A stretch of DNA of 64,000 nucleotides from Coriolopsis trogii (Eukaryota > Basidiomycota > Agaricomycetes > Polyporales > Polyporaceae): contig JAHYIO010000001.1 of the NCBI GenBank assembly GCA_020543525.1, forward strand, positions 4,154,001 through 4,218,000. Reading direction: 5' to 3'. The notes under the pieces were generated by a model. That model saw only the letters and a program-made list of their open reading frames with translations. It did not search any database and was not told the DNA's origin. Shown here piece by piece: positions 46,637 through 59,500 of this stretch (the stretch's first letter is position 1; each line of letters opens with the position of its first letter). Position numbers and translations under genes: made by a program.

Positions 46637-46970
46637 CTTCTTAGATGGAGTGTATTAGAGGAGGGTTGGCAGGAGAACGCGGCTCTTGGGGCTCTTAGTC
46701 AGATTTGTACGCGCCAGAAACGAGCCAAGACAGCAAAGTACGACAGCAAGAGGCCAGACAACAGCAGCGACACACTCAGACGTGCTTTTGAGGGGAGAAC
46801 AGGGAAGAGCGACGAGGGAGGGCGCGAAGAGAGTTTTAGGCGAGAGCCACCGTCGCGGTCAAGGAGAACGCGTCGTGCTGGGCGCTTCCACATTCACCAG
46901 TTGCTTCAAGTCATGCTGCCGCCGACATCGCGCATTCGCTCCGCACTCTCTTCGACAGCCTCAGCGAGCC
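46637..46970. promoter_or_regulatory. Compact bidirectional promoter, SNU114 / PFD1
   Basis: Only 334 bases separate the start codons of two divergently transcribed housekeeping genes. No canonical TATA box is present in either direction, which fits TATA-less, broadly expressed genes. Both promoters and both 5' leaders must lie here. Confidence 0.65.
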
Positions 46971-47557
46971 ATGTCTACCCTCTCGGATGAGACCCTGCGC
47001 AAGGTGCGGAAGCTATGCGTGGCGCATGGGATACGTTGACGAGCAAGCTTTGCGCAGATCCTGGTCCAAATCCAGCAGACCGCCATCCAGTCGCAGCGCG
47101 CTCTAAACGTCTCAAAGCAGCAGATCGCAGCGAAGGAGCGCGAGCGCAGGATACTCCAGTTGACTATCGAGGAGATCACCTCTTTGCAGGGAGACGTAAA
47201 TCTGTACAAGGGCGTGGGCAAGATGTGAGGACGCACCGTTCGCCTGCCTCGATATACTCATCGTCCTCCGTGTCCCGCAGGTTCATGATGGTCCCTCGGC
47301 CAACTATGGAGAAGAATCTCCGGGCGGAGGAGAAGGAGCTTTCAGATGATATTAAGAACCTGGAGAAGAAGGTGCGCTTGCGTATACAGGTTGCTACTTT
47401 TCCTCTGTTCTAAACTTCACCTCTAGAGCAAATATCTCGAGAAACAGTTCAACGACGCCCAAGCACAACTTCGCGACATTGTACGTGTCTCCAGTACGCA
47501 TCGTACTGAAAATAGTCTTATTCTACTTCGTAGTTCCACAACGCACCAAGCCAATGA
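46971..47557 (+). CDS. PFD1: Prefoldin subunit 1
   Basis: This is a beta-type subunit of the hexameric prefoldin chaperone, which hands unfolded actin and tubulin to the CCT chaperonin in the cytosol. Five exons (46971-47003, 47058-47224, 47281-47371, 47427-47480, 47534-47557) give 122 residues, matching the family. The structure is two coiled-coil helices joined by beta-hairpins: ILVQIQQTAIQSQRALNVSK, then ERERRILQLTIEEI, then LYKGVGKMFMMVPRPTMEKN (the conserved VGKMF hairpin) and LRAEEKELSDDIKNLEKKSK continuing YLEKQFNDAQAQL. Several open frames through its introns are shadows. It is head-to-head with SNU114. Confidence 0.9.
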
Positions 47558-47922
47558 CCACTGGAACCTTGTCCCTGTATGATTATGATGCACCTTTTTT
47601 CTTTACCGATGTATCTTCTAGTAGTATAATTCTTCATCTCACACGCACAGCTAGTACACAAACGTTGTCTCGTAGTCAAACGACAAGCAAGGACGATGGA
47701 TTACTGCTGCTCGAAAGCTAAGAAAACAAGAACTCGGAATTTGCTACACAGCCAAACAGCCAGAACTAGACAAAACTACAAATGATCTATGATTGCTGTA
47801 AGTATTAATGGTATCGTGATGTCTATGGAATGCGTGATACGTGATCCGTGCTGTACTACGTGATGGGTGCTGAGTCTAGGAAACGTGAAGGTCATCCAGA
47901 TTTGAAGAATCCTAATCCCCCT
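47558..47922. other. Intergenic, convergent 3' regions
   Basis: This lies between the ends of PFD1 (plus) and the PDR transporter (minus). It is AT-rich 3' UTR-type sequence. No gene is seen. Confidence 0.5.
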
Positions 47923-50900
47923 CTACCGTTTGGCATAGCGGAGGAAACGAGATGCGACTGTAGGAGGAAAACGACCAGTCAGCGGATGTTGATCTGCGTT
48001 CGGGAGCGGTACTCACTGATGGTGATAATGAAGTTGAATACTACACAGAGGAGGAACATCAGAACCATTCAGGTGGAGCAGAATCGCAAGACGTACCACA
48101 GAAGGCAAATAGCACCCACACATCCCGCCACCTGTTCTCGTAGCGGATGTTCAACGGCAAGAAGAATTGATCTCCCACCGAGTACTGGCAATAGCGGCAC
48201 GCCTCGGTCGCGTTCGGGTTGTCGATGTAGCCTCCGAACCCTTGCACGAACTCGTTCGCCCACGCGGCGCACGTCTGGCCCGAAGGCGGGTTGAACTGGA
48301 TGAACTCGTCCGCCTTGCACTGTATGACCAACCCACTGCAAACACGCCCGGACCAATCAGCAACCGGCTCGCAAGACATTCAAGAAACAAAAACCACGTA
48401 CTGTAGCTCGGTCGAGAGCATCGCCCCCAACGTGCGCGTGTACGGACTGAGCTCGTACAGCCAATGCCAGTAGCTCGCCAACGACGGGTACGGCAGCGTG
48501 ACACCGCAGAACGTGCTCAGCACCAGGATCAAGAACGGGTTGAAGAGCGGGGCGATCTGCATGCTCGGCGAGATCGCGCCGATGAACTGACCCAGGCTGA
48601 CACCAAACAGCTCCATGAACACGATCACGAGCAGCTGGAAGAACTGGCCGCCGACGCCCGCGCTGCCCTGGCCGAAGCCCATGGGGAAGACCATGAGGAC
48701 CCAGTAGATGACGGCGCAGAGGAGCGAGTACGGGATCTCGCCGATGAGCTGGGCGATCGCGAACACGTAGGGCGAGTAGATCCGGCTTGAGGCCTCTCGG
48801 ATAAAAATGCGCCTGCTCAGGATCCACATCGGCTCGAGCTGGCCCATGATGATAGCAGGAAGGATGGTAGCCCAGAAACTGTCCCACACACATACGTACG
48901 TCAACAAACAGCACGGAGAGACACTGCAAGACAGGGGCGACTCACATTCCGAACACACGGTACTGCAAGTCACGCACACCGTGGCCGAGCTGGAGGAACG
49001 AGAGCGAGATCCAGAGCGAGATGAAAGCGTGCACAAAGAGTCGGCTGAACACGTAGTCTGGCGACCGCCACAGCTTCGTGTTGTTCCGCTGGACGACATA
49101 GCGCACCTGGTGCCAGAACGGCGTCGCGTCTGCCCCGGGCTCCCGTCAGCTCCCAACTTCACCTCGAACTCGAGATCCCACTTACACATCGTGAGCGCCT
49201 TCTGCTCCCCACCGTCCCCCTCCGTCCCCTGCTTGATCCTCTCGATCTCAGCCAACACCTCCTTGAACTCGGGCGACGCCAGCCAATGCTCGTTCCAGTC
49301 CCGGTCGCCAATCCTCGGCGTCAAGCCCGCCCCGATCGCGTCAAGCATGAACTCCGCCGGGTTCACGTTCGCAGGACAATACGCCCCATGCCTCGCAAAA
49401 TACTCCCGCAGCACATGGCAGTCCTGCCCGATCCCCCCAAAGTACACCGTCTCGCCCCCGCGCTCGAGCAAGAGCAGCCGGTCGAACGTCTGGATCAGCA
49501 TCGAGCTCGGCTGGTGGATCGTGCACAGGATCGCCTGCCCGTTATCCGCCAGCTTCCTCAAGAACCTGACCAAGTTCCACGCGCTCTGCCCGTCCAGCCC
49601 CGACGTCGGCTCGTCCAAGAACAGCAGCGACGGCCGCGACGCGAGCTCGACCCCGATCGTCAGCCGCTTGCGCGCCTCGACGCTCAGGCTGAACACGAGC
49701 GCGTCCGCGAGGTCCTGCAGCTCCAGCACCTCGATCATCTCCTCCACGTACGCGTCCTTCTCCGCCTTGGAGACCTCCGGCGGCTGCCGCAGGTACGCCG
49801 AGAACCGCATCGCCTCCCGCACCGTCGCCGTGCCCTCGTGCACGTCCATCTGCTCCGCGTACGCCGTCTTGCGCGCAAAGTCGAGCCCGAGCGGCTTCCC
49901 ATCGAGCAGCAGCGTGCCCGACACCACCCCGATGTTCTTCCGCTGCGCCAGCACGTCCAGACACGTCGTCTTGCCCGCGCCCGATGCGCCCATGAGCGCC
50001 GTCAGCGTCCCGGGCTTGACGTATCCGAACACGTCGTGCAGGAGCCTGCGGGTGCCGCCAGGAACTGGCACGTGGTAGTTGATGTTCTCCCAAGTGAACG
50101 GCTTGCCAGAGAACTTGGTCACCGCACTGCAGATGCCCATCGTCAGATCCAGCCATCGAGTTGCCCCAGATGGAGGGGGAATGGACACGCACCCGTCCGA
50201 CTCGCTCTTCTCAGCCTTCTCCGCCTTCTCGCTCGACCCTTTCGCGCTCCGCTGCTCCTTCTTCGCCTGGAGAGCAGCGTTGAGCTTCTTGGTCTCTGCA
50301 TCTTCCGGCGCGTAGATCGTGACCGAGGAGCCGCTCGCAAAGTGCGGGAAGAGCTCGATGAGGACAAGCTGCGTGACCTGGAAGAGGATCACGAAGCCGA
50401 GGAGGACGAGCAGGTTGCGCCGCCACAGATCAGACACGTTCAAGTCGAACCCGACTCGGACGTAGTTGCGGCCGTCGACCATAGACTGTCCTGGCATGGA
50501 CCCGAATAGTGTACATATTTGGTTGGGCCCGAGATCGTTTCTACCGCAGGGGTGAGGACACGGGTACACGAGGACGCACGGGATGGATTGCTCACGGATA
50601 CTTGTTGACCCCAGGGGGGTTCCGGGGTACGATGGAGTTGCCGTCACATGAGAACTGAACGACCGCCGCATCAGCACTTAATGACACAGACGACGAGGTC
50701 ATGAATACTCACCCCAATCCGCATGAATTCATTTTCCAGAAGGCCAACGAATGCTGAAAGGACAATTCTAGCCGTGCTCCAAAGATTCCACAACGTCACA
50801 ACTCACCATACGCCACGGGGTTAATGTAGTACTACAGCATCCGAACAGGTCAGGAACCCCTTCACAGGCGATCAAAACCGAAAGGCAACTCACAATCCAG

Positions 50901-53375
50901 AACAGCCACCGCTTCATTTGGAACACAGGAATCATGTAGCCCGCGTACTGGATCATGTTCGGGATGAAGAACGTCGCCAAGCGGAAAGCAGAGTCAAAGT
51001 TCGTGCAGATGATGCCGAACGTCCGGAAGAAGCCCTGCATCGTCAAGAACGCGATATAGATCTACGCACAGACGAGAAGGGAACGGTCAATCTCAATAGA
51101 CGAGGTGTGAGAGGGGGAGAACACTCACGAAGAGGTGGTAGGTGAAGAACCCACCGGCGTTGCGCGCCAGGTTCGACATGAAGTAGATGATGAGGTTGTA
51201 GATGAAGATGCGGACCGCGGAGAATGGGATGTCCGCGATGGTGTTGGCCATGGCAACGGCGGCAGGACGGTAGAGGGCGTAGCTCGTCTGCTTCTTCATG
51301 ATCGGACGACCGAGCATCTGGACGGGCATCTACGCGCAAGCATGTCAATCAATATATGTGTATGGTGCCGGGACAGAGTCAACGACGTACTTCACCGAAA
51401 GTGTCGAGACAGCAAGTGAGGAGAGCAGCGAAGATGACGGATCCGCGAGTGAAGGCGCCTTGAGAGTTCAACGGGAGGTTGTAGTAAGCAGCGCCAATAA
51501 CCAAAGCTAAGATCTGCATCCACTCGATGAGCCTCTACTCCGTGACCACGGTCCCCGTTCAACACTCACCGTCGACAAGCTGAAACTCGTGATGAGCTGG
51601 AACCGATCCTGCAGACGCATCCTGAACTGCCTGATCGCGAGCGCCTTGACCTGCCCAGTGAACCCAAGCGTGTACGGGCTCTTCTTGGACACCCCCTTCT
51701 TCTTCGTCGCCAGCACAGCCGCGCGGAACGCCTCCTGGTCCGCCTTGTCCGTCTCCATCTTCTGCTTGTACTTCTGCAACTCGTCGCGCATGCTAGCCGC
51801 AAACCGCGACCTGAGGAACGCGTCTTCGAGGGCCTCAGGGGTGCACGGCACGTCCGCCTCCGAGCGGCCGGGGGCAAACTGCCGCTCGTTCGGGTCCGTG
51901 CAGCCGGTGAGGTAGTCGGGGGTGCTCTGTCGGGGGAGGGGCTTGAAGCCGAGGCCTTCAAAGTAGGCACGCGCTTCGGACGGAGGGCCAAAGTACACTT
52001 GCCGGCCCTTGTCGAGGACGAGGACTTTGTCGAAGAGCTCGTAGATACCCTCGCCTGCCTGGTACCTATCGCCGACGTCAGGAAAGGCCCGCAGATGTCC
52101 GGTGAGAAGGTGGGGCTTACAGGGTAGCGAAGGTGGTCTGCCCGAGGACGTCGGTCATGACACGCATCGCCTTGACAAAGTCGAGCGCGGTGCTCGCGTC
52201 CAAGCCACGGGTGGAGTTGTCGAAGCAGAGGACGTGCGCGCGCGTGGCCATCATCTCGGCAATGGACACACGCTTGCGCTCACCGCCCGAGACCCCGCGG
52301 ACGAACTCGTCGCCGACGTACGTGTTGGCCGTGTGGGAGATGTTGAGCATTTTGAGAAGCGTGTTGCGGACGGTGTCGTCGAATTCCTTGCGAGACATGC
52401 CCGGAAGACGACCGTTGGGTCCCGGGGTCTTCAGCGAGAGCGCAAAGTTGATTGTCTGCGCGACAGTGAGCGTCGCGATGTGACGGTCGTCTGGAGAGAG
52501 GGCGGTCAGGAAACTGCCTCCGAAGGGGCTGGGTTTGTCGTACCTTCTTCATTGTACACAACCTCGCCCTTGAAGTACTTGGCCATGTCGAGTGCGTCGA
52601 TTCCAGCGTACCGGACGTCGCCCTCGATCCGGGCATAGTCCTCGCGCTGGTTGGCGATAGCCTTGAGCAGAGTCGTGCACCCTGAACCAGGACAACCGAG
52701 GACCAAGCACATCTCGCCGGGCTTGAGAAGTCCAGATTGTCTGCCGAACCATGAGTGAGGAGGAAAGTATATAGATCGAAATGTCCGACGTACGGATGGA
52801 GAATAGTCGTTATGGGAAGTTGAGGGCGTGCGGCCGGGATGAGAATCTCGACGGCCTTGCGCACAAAGCGGTAGGGCGAGAGCCAGAACTTGACGACATC
52901 CTCTGTGAGCGTCGGTAAAGTCAACCATGATGTCGGGAGCGAGGAGAGCGCCGGGATACTCACGTCCAAACGTAGCCACATAGATCTAGATAGCAATTGT
53001 CAGATCCATCGGCGGGGCTGTTGTGCCGGAGGCGCGTACCTTGTGACCGATGCCGCCTACGCCGTCGACCTTGAGGTTTTCCCAAGTGACGCCGACATGT
53101 TTGTGTCGGAGACCGGCCTGCTCCTCTGCCTTTGTGGAGGAGGAGAGGTACGCGCGGAGGTCGAACGACTCTTCTTCAGGCGCGCCCTTTTCGAGATCTT
53201 TCCCGTGAGCGGAATGCGTGCGGTCTGATGAATCCTCCTGCTGGGAACGAATGGAGAGAACCCGCTGGAGGTCGTTGAATTGGGCCTCTGCTTGGGCGAT
53301 GTCAACGTGGTGCGAGTCCGGGAGAGGAGTCGCGTCGCCGCGGAGTGTGCGGTCGTCTCCTGGAGTGTCGGTCAT
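47923..53375 (-). CDS. PDR-type (ABCG) full ABC transporter, multidrug efflux family
   Basis: The ATG at 53375 ([20 protein letters not shown]) is chosen over an upstream in-frame GTG. About 18 exons give roughly 1,480 residues in the reverse order NBD-TMD-NBD-TMD of the fungal pleiotropic drug resistance family. NBD1 has the family's non-canonical Walker [10 protein letters not shown] (Cys for Lys), VSGGERKR signature and [15 protein letters not shown]1 follows. NBD2 has canonical GASGAGKTT, the degenerate signature LSVEARKR (LNVEQRKR-type) and [17 protein letters not shown], then TMD2 with a long Cys-containing extracellular loop ([14 protein letters not shown]). The last exons read [19 protein letters not shown]. 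Such pumps sit in the plasma membrane and export azoles, plant toxins or lipids. The gene looks intact. A TATA box precedes it. Confidence 0.94.
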
Positions 53376-53454
53376 TGTCCAGACAGGAACACGTCCGGGG
53401 CCAAGCACTGGGAACGGGAGGAAAGCGATCAGAGAGAGGGGTGTTTGTGGGGGA

Positions 53455-53462
53455 CTTATATA
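53455..53462 (-). promoter_or_regulatory. TATA box (TATATAAG)
   Basis: On the minus strand TATATAAG lies about 80 bases before the PDR transporter ATG at 53375, followed by a C-rich leader. A strong TATA fits an inducible efflux-pump gene. The role is inferred. Confidence 0.5.
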
Positions 53463-54185
53463 TGGACTGTTCTAGTCAGCCCAGTTTACGATTTGCCGAG
53501 CGTCACCTTAGCAAGCAACCGAGCGGGCACCCCGATCTTCGCTCTCACGCCAAACAAATTATTGCGTCGAGATATGCGCATCCCCGAGATAGAACCACAG
53601 AACGAGGACGCCGTGTTCCCTGCCATCTCCCACACTGCTAGCGCTGTCCGAGGGTCGCATGAAGAACGACAGAGCATGGTCTTCAAAGCACGTACGTGAG
53701 CTCAGCCTCTTTACCAGGAGCGGAGCGGCGGGACCGTGGAGAGACCCCAGTCAGATTCGGCTGTCGCGGTCCCGGATGGAATCGATGCAACACAGAGATG
53801 AGTCGAAGGGCCCGAGGACGCAACGTTGAGTGGTCATATCCCGATCGGGGTTAACGAGACTTGTCGTTGTGCCACCGAGGATTAGCGCCTCCGCACGCAA
53901 GAAGGAAAGAAATTCAAAGAATGAGTGTCGACGGTCGTACACGACGCCACATTGGCCTCGCAGCCCGCGCCTGAGACGGACATCGCCGCCTGGCTAACGT
54001 GGCCTGCTATACCGGCCTTCCAGAGGCTTCGCTGCAAATCTGTGGCCGTCGGAGAGTCGCTGGATATTTCGCATTCATGCCCTAGGCTTCGATCTCCTAA
54101 TGACATATTATATTGGCATACCAGAATCGTTCTTGACCCAATGATTATCGCACGGGACATGTTTGCACTCGGTGGGGGGTGGGTC

Positions 54186-54239
54186 CACATATCTCCTCTA
54201 CGCTCACCAGGGCACATATCTCCTCTACGCTCACCAGGG
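54186..54239. repeat. 27-base perfect tandem duplication
   Basis: Two identical head-to-tail copies (54186-54212 and 54213-54239) are followed by a partial third match (CCACATATA). The unit contains CATATCTCC and CTCACCAGGG. It lies 165 bases upstream of the EF-hand protein ATG, so it could duplicate a regulatory site or be a chance slippage product. Confidence 0.9.
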
Positions 54240-54404
54240 CCCACATATACCTCCGTCGACAATGTAGAGACCCAATCCGGAGCCTTTGATCACTCTGCGC
54301 GGGAGCCAACTGCCATTCAGGGCATGCGACAACCCTCGACGCCATTGGGCGTCTAGGGAGTGCGCTTGTTGTCCACTGTCCTCACTCTCGCCATCGTTCC
54401 CAAC

Positions 54405-55822
54405 ATGCAGCTCCTTGCAGGCGTCGCCTTCTTTGCTTACCTGCGCACGGTTGCTGCCCACGGAGGTCATGAACATGATGGTCCCCAGCCTGGAGAGTCC
54501 GTTGCTCAGTACGCCGCGAGACACGTAAGTCCTAGCCTTCCATCCCAGCCCGCTAACATGCCCTCAAACATGTGTTTCATTTCCGCTAGATGGCCAGCGA
54601 GCATCACATGTGCGACACAATGTTGCTCACTTCACAAGACACGAAGATGCTTACGCTTACCCTTCCAGCGACTCGTTTGACGTCCCAAGTTTCTTCCAAC
54701 TACATGACCTCAACCGGTGAGTCCGCGTGTTCCGCATCCTGCTCCTCCACTCATTCTTCTCTTCTCTAGCGATAACCATTGGGACAGGGAGGAGATTGAG
54801 GCTGTCTACGGAGTCCACCATGTGTACTCTCAGAAGAAGTCAAAGGTATGTGTTTTCATCAGCCTCCTTATTCCACCTCTCTTTCGAACGCGTCCCCGCC
54901 CCATTAGGACGATGTCGAGCACCAGAAGAAGGCCGAATACATTGTCGACACCGTTCTGAAGCGTTTAGACGCAAACGGAGACGGGACGATCACAGTCGAG
55001 GAGCTCGAAGCCGTCGGTCTTGATGGACTTCCCAGCTTCGATGAGCTAGGCGCGGAGGGACACCACTACGATGTCGAGAGCGGTACGTCCCAGCCATATG
55101 CCCCCCCGGACCCACTCCTTCCTGACGCATGCCCACAGAATTCTTCCTGCACCACGAAGGTAGCGTCTCCCCCCTCTCATGAAACCGTTCATGCCCGTCT
55201 CAAACGCCCCCGTCTCTCCGCTTTGCAGAGCAATACCACTCCACGCCCGAGACGCAGACGGACGAGTCCTACAACCACCCCGAAGACCTCGAGCACTTTG
55301 CGCACCACGAGAACATCGAGCAGATCGAGGCCGAGCGCGAGGCCAAGTTCCAAGGCGTCTCCGTCGAAGAGGTCATCGCGCAGCACGAGCCGCACGAGCA
55401 CCCCGAGCCCCCACAGAACCACGCGGACGACCCGCAGCTCGTCGTGCAGAACCCACACGACGACCAGCTCGAGACCCCGCCGCCCGTGCTGGACGAGCCC
55501 GCGCCCGGGGGCGGGCCCCCAAAGAAGATCAACCGCGTGACGCCCCCGGAGAAGCTCGACCCTGCGGAGCGGTACGCGAAGGTCAAGGCCGACGCGGAGG
55601 GCGGCGGCGAGTGGGGCTCGGGCGAGGCGGGCTACAAGCCGCCAAAGTCGCCATCGGAGAAGATGAGGAAGAACCTGCCGTACAAGGTGTGTAACCCCCC
55701 CTCCTTCTTTTTCCCCCGTGCGCTATTTTTGGGATGTCATTGTGGACGATGGCCGATCTGGACGCTGACTGTAGGACCGCCGCATGCAGTACAAGTTCCG
55801 CCGGACCTGGGGAGACTTCTGA
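54405..55822 (+). CDS. Secreted EF-hand protein, Ssp120/nucleobindin-like
   Basis: About eight exons give roughly 316 residues. The N-terminus MQLLAGVAFFAYLRTVAAHG is a signal peptide, followed by a His-rich stretch (HGGHEHDG). Two Ca2+-binding EF-hand loops have all ligand positions: DLNRDNHWDREE in FFQLHDLN, and DANGDGTITVEE in VLKRLDANGDG. This pairing resembles the yeast secretory-pathway cargo protein Ssp120 and animal nucleobindins. The C-terminal half is long, His/Glu/Pro-rich and disordered (EDLEHFAHHENIEQIEAERE), and ends in DRRMQYKFRRTWGDF. There is no HDEL retention signal. It probably acts in the ER/Golgi lumen or is secreted, binding Ca2+ and possibly other metals through its His clusters. 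The ATG is the first after an in-frame stop. Gene structure is well supported by phase-consistent introns. Confidence 0.85.
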
Positions 55823-56527
55823 GCAGCGGTGCGCGGTGTTGGCACGCTTCGAGGAGGGGTTGGGCTCCATCGGCGGATCTGTATTTATCGTTCGTTTAAG
55901 GAGAAGTCACTACTACACACGCTATCGACATGCTCGTCTTCCACTACACTGTCTGATCTCAAATATTCAAATGTTCATGTGCGACGCGATGTTCCTGCCC
56001 GCCATGAGGCGGTGGCTCGAGTCGAGTCGTGAGATGACAATTTATGACAGGAGCAGAAGGACGGATGATGCCATCTCCGCTCGTTTGTCAGACGAGGGCG
56101 GGCAGCGCGATTCCCGACTTTCTCGGAAGCGGCCCCGACCCCGCTCGCCCGAGGCGGACGGGTCAGCACGCACCATTGGGTGGGTCTTTAGCTCTGTCAA
56201 TGCCGGTACGCGAGATGTGCATGTGCGCGTGCATAAAGTATGGTATCAGCCTTCAGGGCTACAACAACGAGGCGGATGAGTAACATTGCGGCGTAGCGAG
56301 GTGGTGGATTGATTGGTCAGGGTATGGTATCGGCGGAGAGCAAAGGAAAGACAGAGACAGACAGAGACGGAGAACGATCAGCATCGAGGGCCACAGGAGG
56401 CGCGGGTCAGTCAGTATGTCCCACACACGCAGACGCAAACCCCCGCGCGCACCCACCCCAAACGTCTACGCGAGGAGCGGAGCGGGAGGGCGACAGAGTC
56501 GTAGAGGTTCAGCACCGGCGCTGACGT
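55823..56527. other. Intergenic, convergent 3' regions
   Basis: This is about 700 bases between the ends of the EF-hand gene (plus) and DOP1 (minus). Short frames in all directions look random. It includes a purine-rich stretch around 56340-56390. No gene is seen. Confidence 0.5.
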
Positions 56528-59500
56528 TCACCTGCCCTCGAAGAGATCCTCGAGCAGGGAGCGCTCGACGGCGGGCCAGTCGACGGTGCCGTACGAGTGG
56601 TAGACGCTCTCGTACGAGGCGATGCTCGCGCTCGAGAAGAACGGGACGAGGTCCCGCACGCTGTCGATCTGCCGGAGCGCGCCCAGCAGCGGGCGGCGGC
56701 TCGGCGTGCTCGGCGCGGATGGCGTCGGGAGGTGGGATGTCGGGGGCGGGCGGGCGTCGGTCTGTTCGTGTTGCGGTCAGGATCAGGGAGAGGAAGGAAA
56801 GAGAGAAGCACGGAGCGCGCTTTGCGGGTGTTGGGCTCACCTCTGCGACGGGGAGCGCGCCGACGACTTCTGCGAGGCGGTCGAGGAGCGCGTCTGGGTA
56901 CCAGTCTTCTGGGCGGTATACGGCGTCGACTGTGTCGGTGATGAAGATCCATTGGTGGCTATAGCGAGGACGTGGCTGAGTGACTTAGCGAGAAGGCATG
57001 GACGTCAGTTACTCACACTTGGAATTCTTCCGTTTGCAATACTAGGAGCAGGTCTAGTAGCTTACAGGCGGAGAGGACGAGGACGAGCTCTTCCGAGCCA
57101 TCGCCCGGGATATTCGCGATAATCTGGTCGAGGATGCGGTACTGAGGATCCGTATTAGTACACGCTGGTTCTCAGACCGGCACGATGCCTCACCAGTTCT
57201 GTCAAGATCACTGGCCAGAAACTCGACAGGTTATGTGGCGAGAGTCGACACAACAGGACCCGCACACAGAGGAAGACCTCGCTCTGGACTATTGGCGCTG
57301 AGACGTTCCGTAGAGTGTCGACCAGCTTCTCTTGGATGCTCGGAAGCTGCGTGAGGAAGTGGTTCTTCTCCGCGGACAGAATGACGTATGCCAGTCGCCG
57401 TAGATTCAGTGAGCGCAGGAGCATCTCATACTCCCGGTTCGTGAATATATTGGCCGACGCGACGGTCGTGATTTTGCCTACGCGCCCTCAGCACAACGTC
57501 ACTGAAGCGACATGTCTGTACGCACCTAACAGTTCGGGTAACGCGGTCTTGTCTGTGTCGAAGAAAGATTTGATCATCGGCATCCATTTTTCTCCCGCGT
57601 CCGCGGTCGAATTGAAGCACCGATTGTCGTTCAGCGAGTCGAAGACTGGTGGACGCCAAGCCTTGACAGCAACGCTGATCTTTGTGAGTTCCCGCATGAT
57701 CGCAATAATATCGTCCTCCACGTCCAACGGCCTGATCGCGCTAGTCAGCTCAGTTGTATCGAGGCTTACACTGGGATGGAGACCAACCTTGCTTTCCCTT
57801 TGAGTGCAGGGGTGACCACGTTGTAAACAATTTGGTTGCATGCGGCTAAGATCTTGTCAGAGTCGATAAGGAACTTGCGTATACTCGGCAATGCGTCGGA
57901 TGCTATGTACGAGTTGACCTGCTGGACAACATCCGCGCTATACGATGGCTTGACAGCCTCAGGAAGCGGCAACGATGTAGAACTTGCGTTCTTCTCCTCA
58001 ACCTTAGCCGCATCTGTGACTTTGTGAAGTGTTACAGACGACTCACGAGGGCTTGCAGCGAAGCGTACTCACCACGCAGAGTAGGGGCAGGAGAGTCACG
58101 CCCGTTGGCGACAAGCAGAGTATCACGCTGAGATCTACGAATCCACGAGCCGGATTCAACGGAACGGCCCGACATGACACAGATATCGAGCAGTTTGCCA
58201 TATGTTTCCTGGTATTACTGTCTGTCAATAGGTGTCCGAAATCCAAACACGTATAGAAGTGAAACAGACCTGCATGTCCTTGCGTATCCGTCGGTCATCC
58301 AATGCCGTCGTCTGGGACACTTTATCTGCAAGGACCGTAAAGCACCTGCATCCGACATTGGTCAGGGAAGACCCTACCCTCGAAATTCGGCACTCACTTC
58401 AATGCGGCAAATGCTTGAGGGCGGAAGTCCCGCATTGACACTAGCAGGTCCTTCGCCAATTGTAGGAAGCGGTTCCAAACTTGGAGGGCTAAGGGACCCT
58501 CCAAACGCTTCATATACTGCTCAAGGAAGTCGAACAACGTCATGTCGACTCTGATGAAAATGGTACACTGGTGGTCAGCATGGCTGCAGCACGAGGGAAG
58601 AAAGTCTTACAGATCGACGAATGCAACTGCTTTCTTGGTCCGCTCCGACAGTCCTGGCGTGCGGCATGATATACTTTCACATAACATGTGAACAGCGTTC
58701 TGAGCACTCGATGTCAGAACGTCGACGAGGTCGTACGCCGCCGAGGTCTCCGCGCTGTCTGGTCTGGCCTACACAGAAGGTCAGACGAGGTGGGATGACG
58801 CATGACTCGTGAACGTCTTGACGCACCATCACTTGCTCGTGCCAACAGTCAACGACTGCTTCGAGCACTTCCGTGGAGTGAAGGCGGAATAGATGTTCGA
58901 GCACGCGTCGGCTTCGATTACGAGCGCGGGAATAGATTAGAACAAGGGACTCTTCTCTTGAAGCCCAATCGCCCTCGTGAGGCAGCACAAGTTTGTCCCA
59001 CATGGCGTACAAAACGCGGACTGCGTTGTGCAGACATCTGTAGTCGGAAGACCTTGTCTACAGCGCAAAAAGGTGAGACATATGAAAGTGTGTCCGGATA
59101 CGAATCCCTCACCGATGTAGCTTCGTCTATTGCAGTAGATGCCCCATCGGACCCGAAAACATTGGAGACATAGCCTAACAAGCCACCGCTTGACTCCTGG
59201 GGAGACTTCTCCATTGATGACTGCTCCTCTTCTACCGGTTGTTCACCAGCGGTACGAGTCATGCTCAGCATTGACAACCGTTCGAGGGCGGTAAGCAACA
59301 TCATAAAGTCCGCATCGGTGGTATAAGATACGATATCTTCTCCACGGGGGCCGTCAACGGAGGCATCCAAGATTTCGGCTAGGGCCAGACGCAGCTGTCG
59401 ACACACACAGTCGGTAAGAGGTGTGACGACAGCCTTGAGTGTCTCTTTGAATTGCGGCACTGTCATCATGACGAAGTCCAGCCAATGTTGCAACAGAGAC

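Larger units (their letters stand above)
53376..54404. other. Intergenic, divergent promoter region
   Basis: About 1 kb lies between the PDR transporter (minus) and the EF-hand protein (plus). It contains the transporter TATA box (53455-53462) and a 27-base tandem duplication (54186-54239). Short frames here show no coherent coding. Drug-responsive or stress elements may be present, but I cannot assign a specific binding site. Confidence 0.55.

Noticed and set aside
48807..50509. Plus-strand frames of 423 and 407 codons inside the PDR transporter
   Set aside because: They are antisense to clear NBD2 and membrane exons; high GC at third positions suppresses stop codons on the other strand.
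49970..53000. Cys in place of Lys in the first Walker A of the PDR transporter taken as a loss of function
   Set aside because: The asymmetric GCPGSGCTT motif is the normal state in fungal PDR pumps.
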